In this document: positions 28,161 to 30,173 of the stretch, one piece after another | Numbering within the stretch: position 1 is the first letter of the stretch | Layout of the letters: every line of letters begins with the position of its first letter | Source of the DNA: JBBQKI01 sp038326725 | GTDB lineage: Bacteria > Bacteroidota > Bacteroidia > Flavobacteriales > Flavobacteriaceae | Direction of reading: 5' to 3' | Length of the DNA stretch: 30,173 bases | Assembly: GCA_038326725.1 (NCBI GenBank) | Contig: JBBQKI010000027.1 | Coordinates: 1 to 30,173, forward strand | Notes under the pieces: model-generated | What the model was told of the DNA's origin: nothing | What the model saw: only the letters and a program-made list of their open reading frames with translations | Databases searched by the model: none | Program-made: the position numbers and the translations under genes

Positions 28161-30173
28161 ATGAAGACTACTTTTCTTGCAACCCTTGCATTAAGTGCAT
28201 TTTTGTTTGTTTCCTGCAATTCCAAAAAGGAAAACAAAACCAGTGAAGTTGTAACCGAAACCCAAACCGATTTCAGTTATGAGGTGGAACAATTCGCCGA
28301 TATTAAAATACTTCGTTATCAAATTCCCGGATGGGAAAACCTAACGCTTAAGGAACAAACCCTTGTTTATTATTTGGTTCAGGCAGGTCTTGAAGGCCGC
28401 GATATTATTTGGGCCCAAAACTATAGGCATAATCTAATCATTAGAAAAGCAATGGAAAATGTTTATACCACATACAATGGGGATAAAACTTCCGAGGACT
28501 GGAAGAATTTTGAAACTTTTTTAAAACAGATTTGGTTTTCCAACGGGATTCACCACCATTATTCAAATGACAAACATAAACCGAAATTTTCCGCCGATTA
28601 CCTCAAACAACTATTGGCCGAAACCAATACCACGTTGGAAGGTGAAGCTTTTGATGTTCTTTTCAATGATAAGGATTCAAAAAAAGTTAACCAAGCAAAA
28701 GGTGTTGATAATGTGGCGCTTTCCGCTGTAAATTTTTATGGTCCCGATGTAACCAATAAAGACGTTGAAACTTTTTATGCAAATAAAAAATCGCCCGACC
28801 CTAAAAGGCCATTGTCGTATGGGTTGAATTCTAAACTTGTAAAAGAAAACGGCGAGTTAAAGGAATTGGTTTACAAATCCGGCGGGCTTTATGGTGCTGC
28901 AATTGATAAAATTGTGGGCTGGCTTGAAAAGGCACAAGGCGTTGCAGAGAACAAAAAACAGGGAGATGCTATTGGCTTGCTGATTCAATATTACAAAACC
29001 GGAGATCTTCAAACTTGGGATGATTATAACGTGGCTTGGACCAATGCCACCGAAGGGAATATCGATTACATAAACAGTTTTATCGAAGTCTATAACGACC
29101 CATTGGGCTACAAGGGATCTTATGAAAACATTGTCCAAATCAAGGATTTTGATATGTCCGAAAAAATGGCGGTTCTTTCTGAAAACGCTCAGTGGTTTGA
29201 AGACAATGCGCCATTAATGGAAGAGCATAAAAAAGACAGTGTGGTGGGCGTTACCTATAAAGTTGTGAACGTTGCTGGCGAATCCGGCGATGCGTCCCCA
29301 AGCACGCCAATTGGTGTGAACCTTCCAAATGCAAACTGGATACGTGCCGAGGTGGGCAGCAAATCCATTTCACTTGGTAATATTATTGAAGCATATGACA
29401 ATGCGGGAGGCTCCGACCGTTTAAAGGAATTTGTCCACGATGAGGAAGAACTTAAACTTGAAACAGAATATGGACAGGTTGGCGATAAATTGCACACCGC
29501 ATTACATGAAGTAATCGGCCATGCCTCCGGACAAATGAACCCGGGCGTTGGCGAAACCAAAGAAACCCTTAAAAATTATGCTTCCACATTGGAAGAAGGC
29601 CGAGCAGATTTGGTGGCGCTTTATTACCTCTACAGTCCAAAAATACAAGAGCTTGGTTTAGTTGACGATTGGAAAAAAGTGGGGATGGCTGCCTATGATG
29701 GCTATATCCGCAATGGTTTGATGACGCAATTAATCCGCTTGAATTTGGGCGATGATGTAGAAGAATCTCACATGCGCAACCGTCAATGGGTTTCTGCTTG
29801 GGCTTTTGAAAAAGGCAAAGCGGACAATGTGATTGAAAAAGTAACCCGAGATGGAAAAACTTATTATAACATTACCGATTATGAAAAACTTCACGATTTG
29901 TTTGGGCAATTGCTTCGAGAAACGCAACGCATAAAATCCGAAGGTGATTTTAAAGCCGTTGAAGATTTGGTTGAAACTTATGGAGTTAAAGTAGATCAAA
30001 CCCTGCACGCCGAAATTCTGGAAAGGAACAAGCAGTTTACTTCTGCTCCTTATAGCGGTTTTGTAAACCCTATGATTGTTCCAAAAATGAATGACGAAGG
30101 CGAGATTGAAAGTTTCAGTATTGAACAGGCCGATACTTTTGCGGAACAGATGATGTACTATTCAAAAAATTAC
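28161..30173 (+). CDS. dipeptidyl-peptidase III lipoprotein (M49), 3' end outside window
   Basis: The signal peptide carries a lipobox (FLFVSC, C20), so the enzyme should be lipid-anchored in the envelope. It removes dipeptides from the N-terminus of oligopeptides. The catalytic zinc site is HEVIGH (residues 449-454) with the second motif EEGRAD (478-483), the M49 signature, with a shorter gap between the two motifs than in the human enzyme. The frame is open for 671 codons to the window edge, and by comparison with bacterial DPP III only the very end is missing. It is divergent from the SRPBCC gene. Confidence 0.93.
   Translation, partial: MKTTFLATLALSAFLFVSCNSKKENKTSEVVTETQTDFSYEVEQFADIKILRYQIPGWENLTLKEQTLVYYLVQAGLEGRDIIWAQNYRHNLIIRKAMENVYTTYNGDKTSEDWKNFETFLKQIWFSNGIHHHYSNDKHKPKFSADYLKQLLAETNTTLEGEAFDVLFNDKDSKKVNQAKGVDNVALSAVNFYGPDVTNKDVETFYANKKSPDPKRPLSYGLNSKLVKENGELKELVYKSGGLYGAAIDKIVGWLEKAQGVAENKKQGDAIGLLIQYYKTGDLQTWDDYNVAWTNATEGNIDYINSFIEVYNDPLGYKGSYENIVQIKDFDMSEKMAVLSENAQWFEDNAPLMEEHKKDSVVGVTYKVVNVAGESGDASPSTPIGVNLPNANWIRAEVGSKSISLGNIIEAYDNAGGSDRLKEFVHDEEELKLETEYGQVGDKLHTALHEVIGHASGQMNPGVGETKETLKNYASTLEEGRADLVALYYLYSPKIQELGLVDDWKKVGMAAYDGYIRNGLMTQLIRLNLGDDVEESHMRNRQWVSAWAFEKGKADNVIEKVTRDGKTYYNITDYEKLHDLFGQLLRETQRIKSEGDFKAVEDLVETYGVKVDQTLHAEILERNKQFTSAPYSGFVNPMIVPKMNDEGEIESFSIEQADTFAEQMMYYSKNY

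Noticed and set aside
1..30173. CRISPR arrays, rRNA genes, insertion sequences and standard tRNAs
   Set aside because: No regularly spaced direct repeats of CRISPR size, no rRNA-like conserved stretches, no transposase and no complete canonical tRNA were seen.

Overview
The window looks like a chromosomal segment of a marine or soil-type Flavobacteriaceae bacterium (phylum Bacteroidota). The evidence is two proteins with type IX secretion (T9SS) sorting domains, a class III glutamine synthetase, a Lacal_2735-type small protein, a fused isobutyryl-CoA mutase, a bacterial dipeptidyl-peptidase III, and many start-proximal copies of the Bacteroidota -7 promoter box TAnnTTTG. The genus cannot be fixed from the sequence alone.

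Layout. (1) From base 1 to about 8.2 kb lies one end of an integrated mobile element, most likely a prophage or a related integrative element. A Cro/CI-type repressor (7860-8186, +) faces a long minus-strand operon through a compact switch region with two matching operators. The operon holds two regulators, several small unknown proteins, a 1056-aa primase-helicase, a ParB-like protein and small membrane proteins, and it leaves the window at base 1. Neighbouring genes overlap by 1-52 nt, which is typical of phage-like operons. A 73-nt tRNA-like fold sits inside the operon, and an array of iteron-like inverted repeats follows the primase gene. No integrase, terminase or structural gene is visible, so the element continues to the left. 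(2) From 8.3 to 15.7 kb are housekeeping genes: apt, a small conserved protein, glnN, purM, then prfA-pyrF-BtuF-like as one tight cluster. (3) From 15.7 to 18.8 kb are minus-strand cell-envelope genes: a Lacal_2735-type protein, a DUF4197 lipoprotein and two tandem secreted paralogs with T9SS sorting domains, two of these units being followed by hairpin terminators. (4) From 19.0 to 30.2 kb are icmF (B12-dependent fused mutase), an Lrp/AsnC regulator, an MFS exporter, DUF1684, crcB, an SRPBCC/GyrI-like protein and the start of a DPP III lipoprotein.

How the parts fit. In the element, the repressor probably binds TTAAC-N6-GTTAA sites, one of which fills the spacer of the early promoter, so that lysogeny blocks the replication operon. 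On the chromosome, apt, purM and pyrF are nucleotide metabolism, glnN is nitrogen assimilation, and icmF is branched-chain acyl-CoA or carbon rearrangement. The most interesting regulatory layout is in front of the MFS exporter: promoter, 23-codon reading frame with a K-A-R-Q-R stretch near its end, strong terminator hairpin, then the transporter start only about 28 nt later. This is the architecture of antibiotic-inducible transcription attenuation. It is inferred from sequence and untested.
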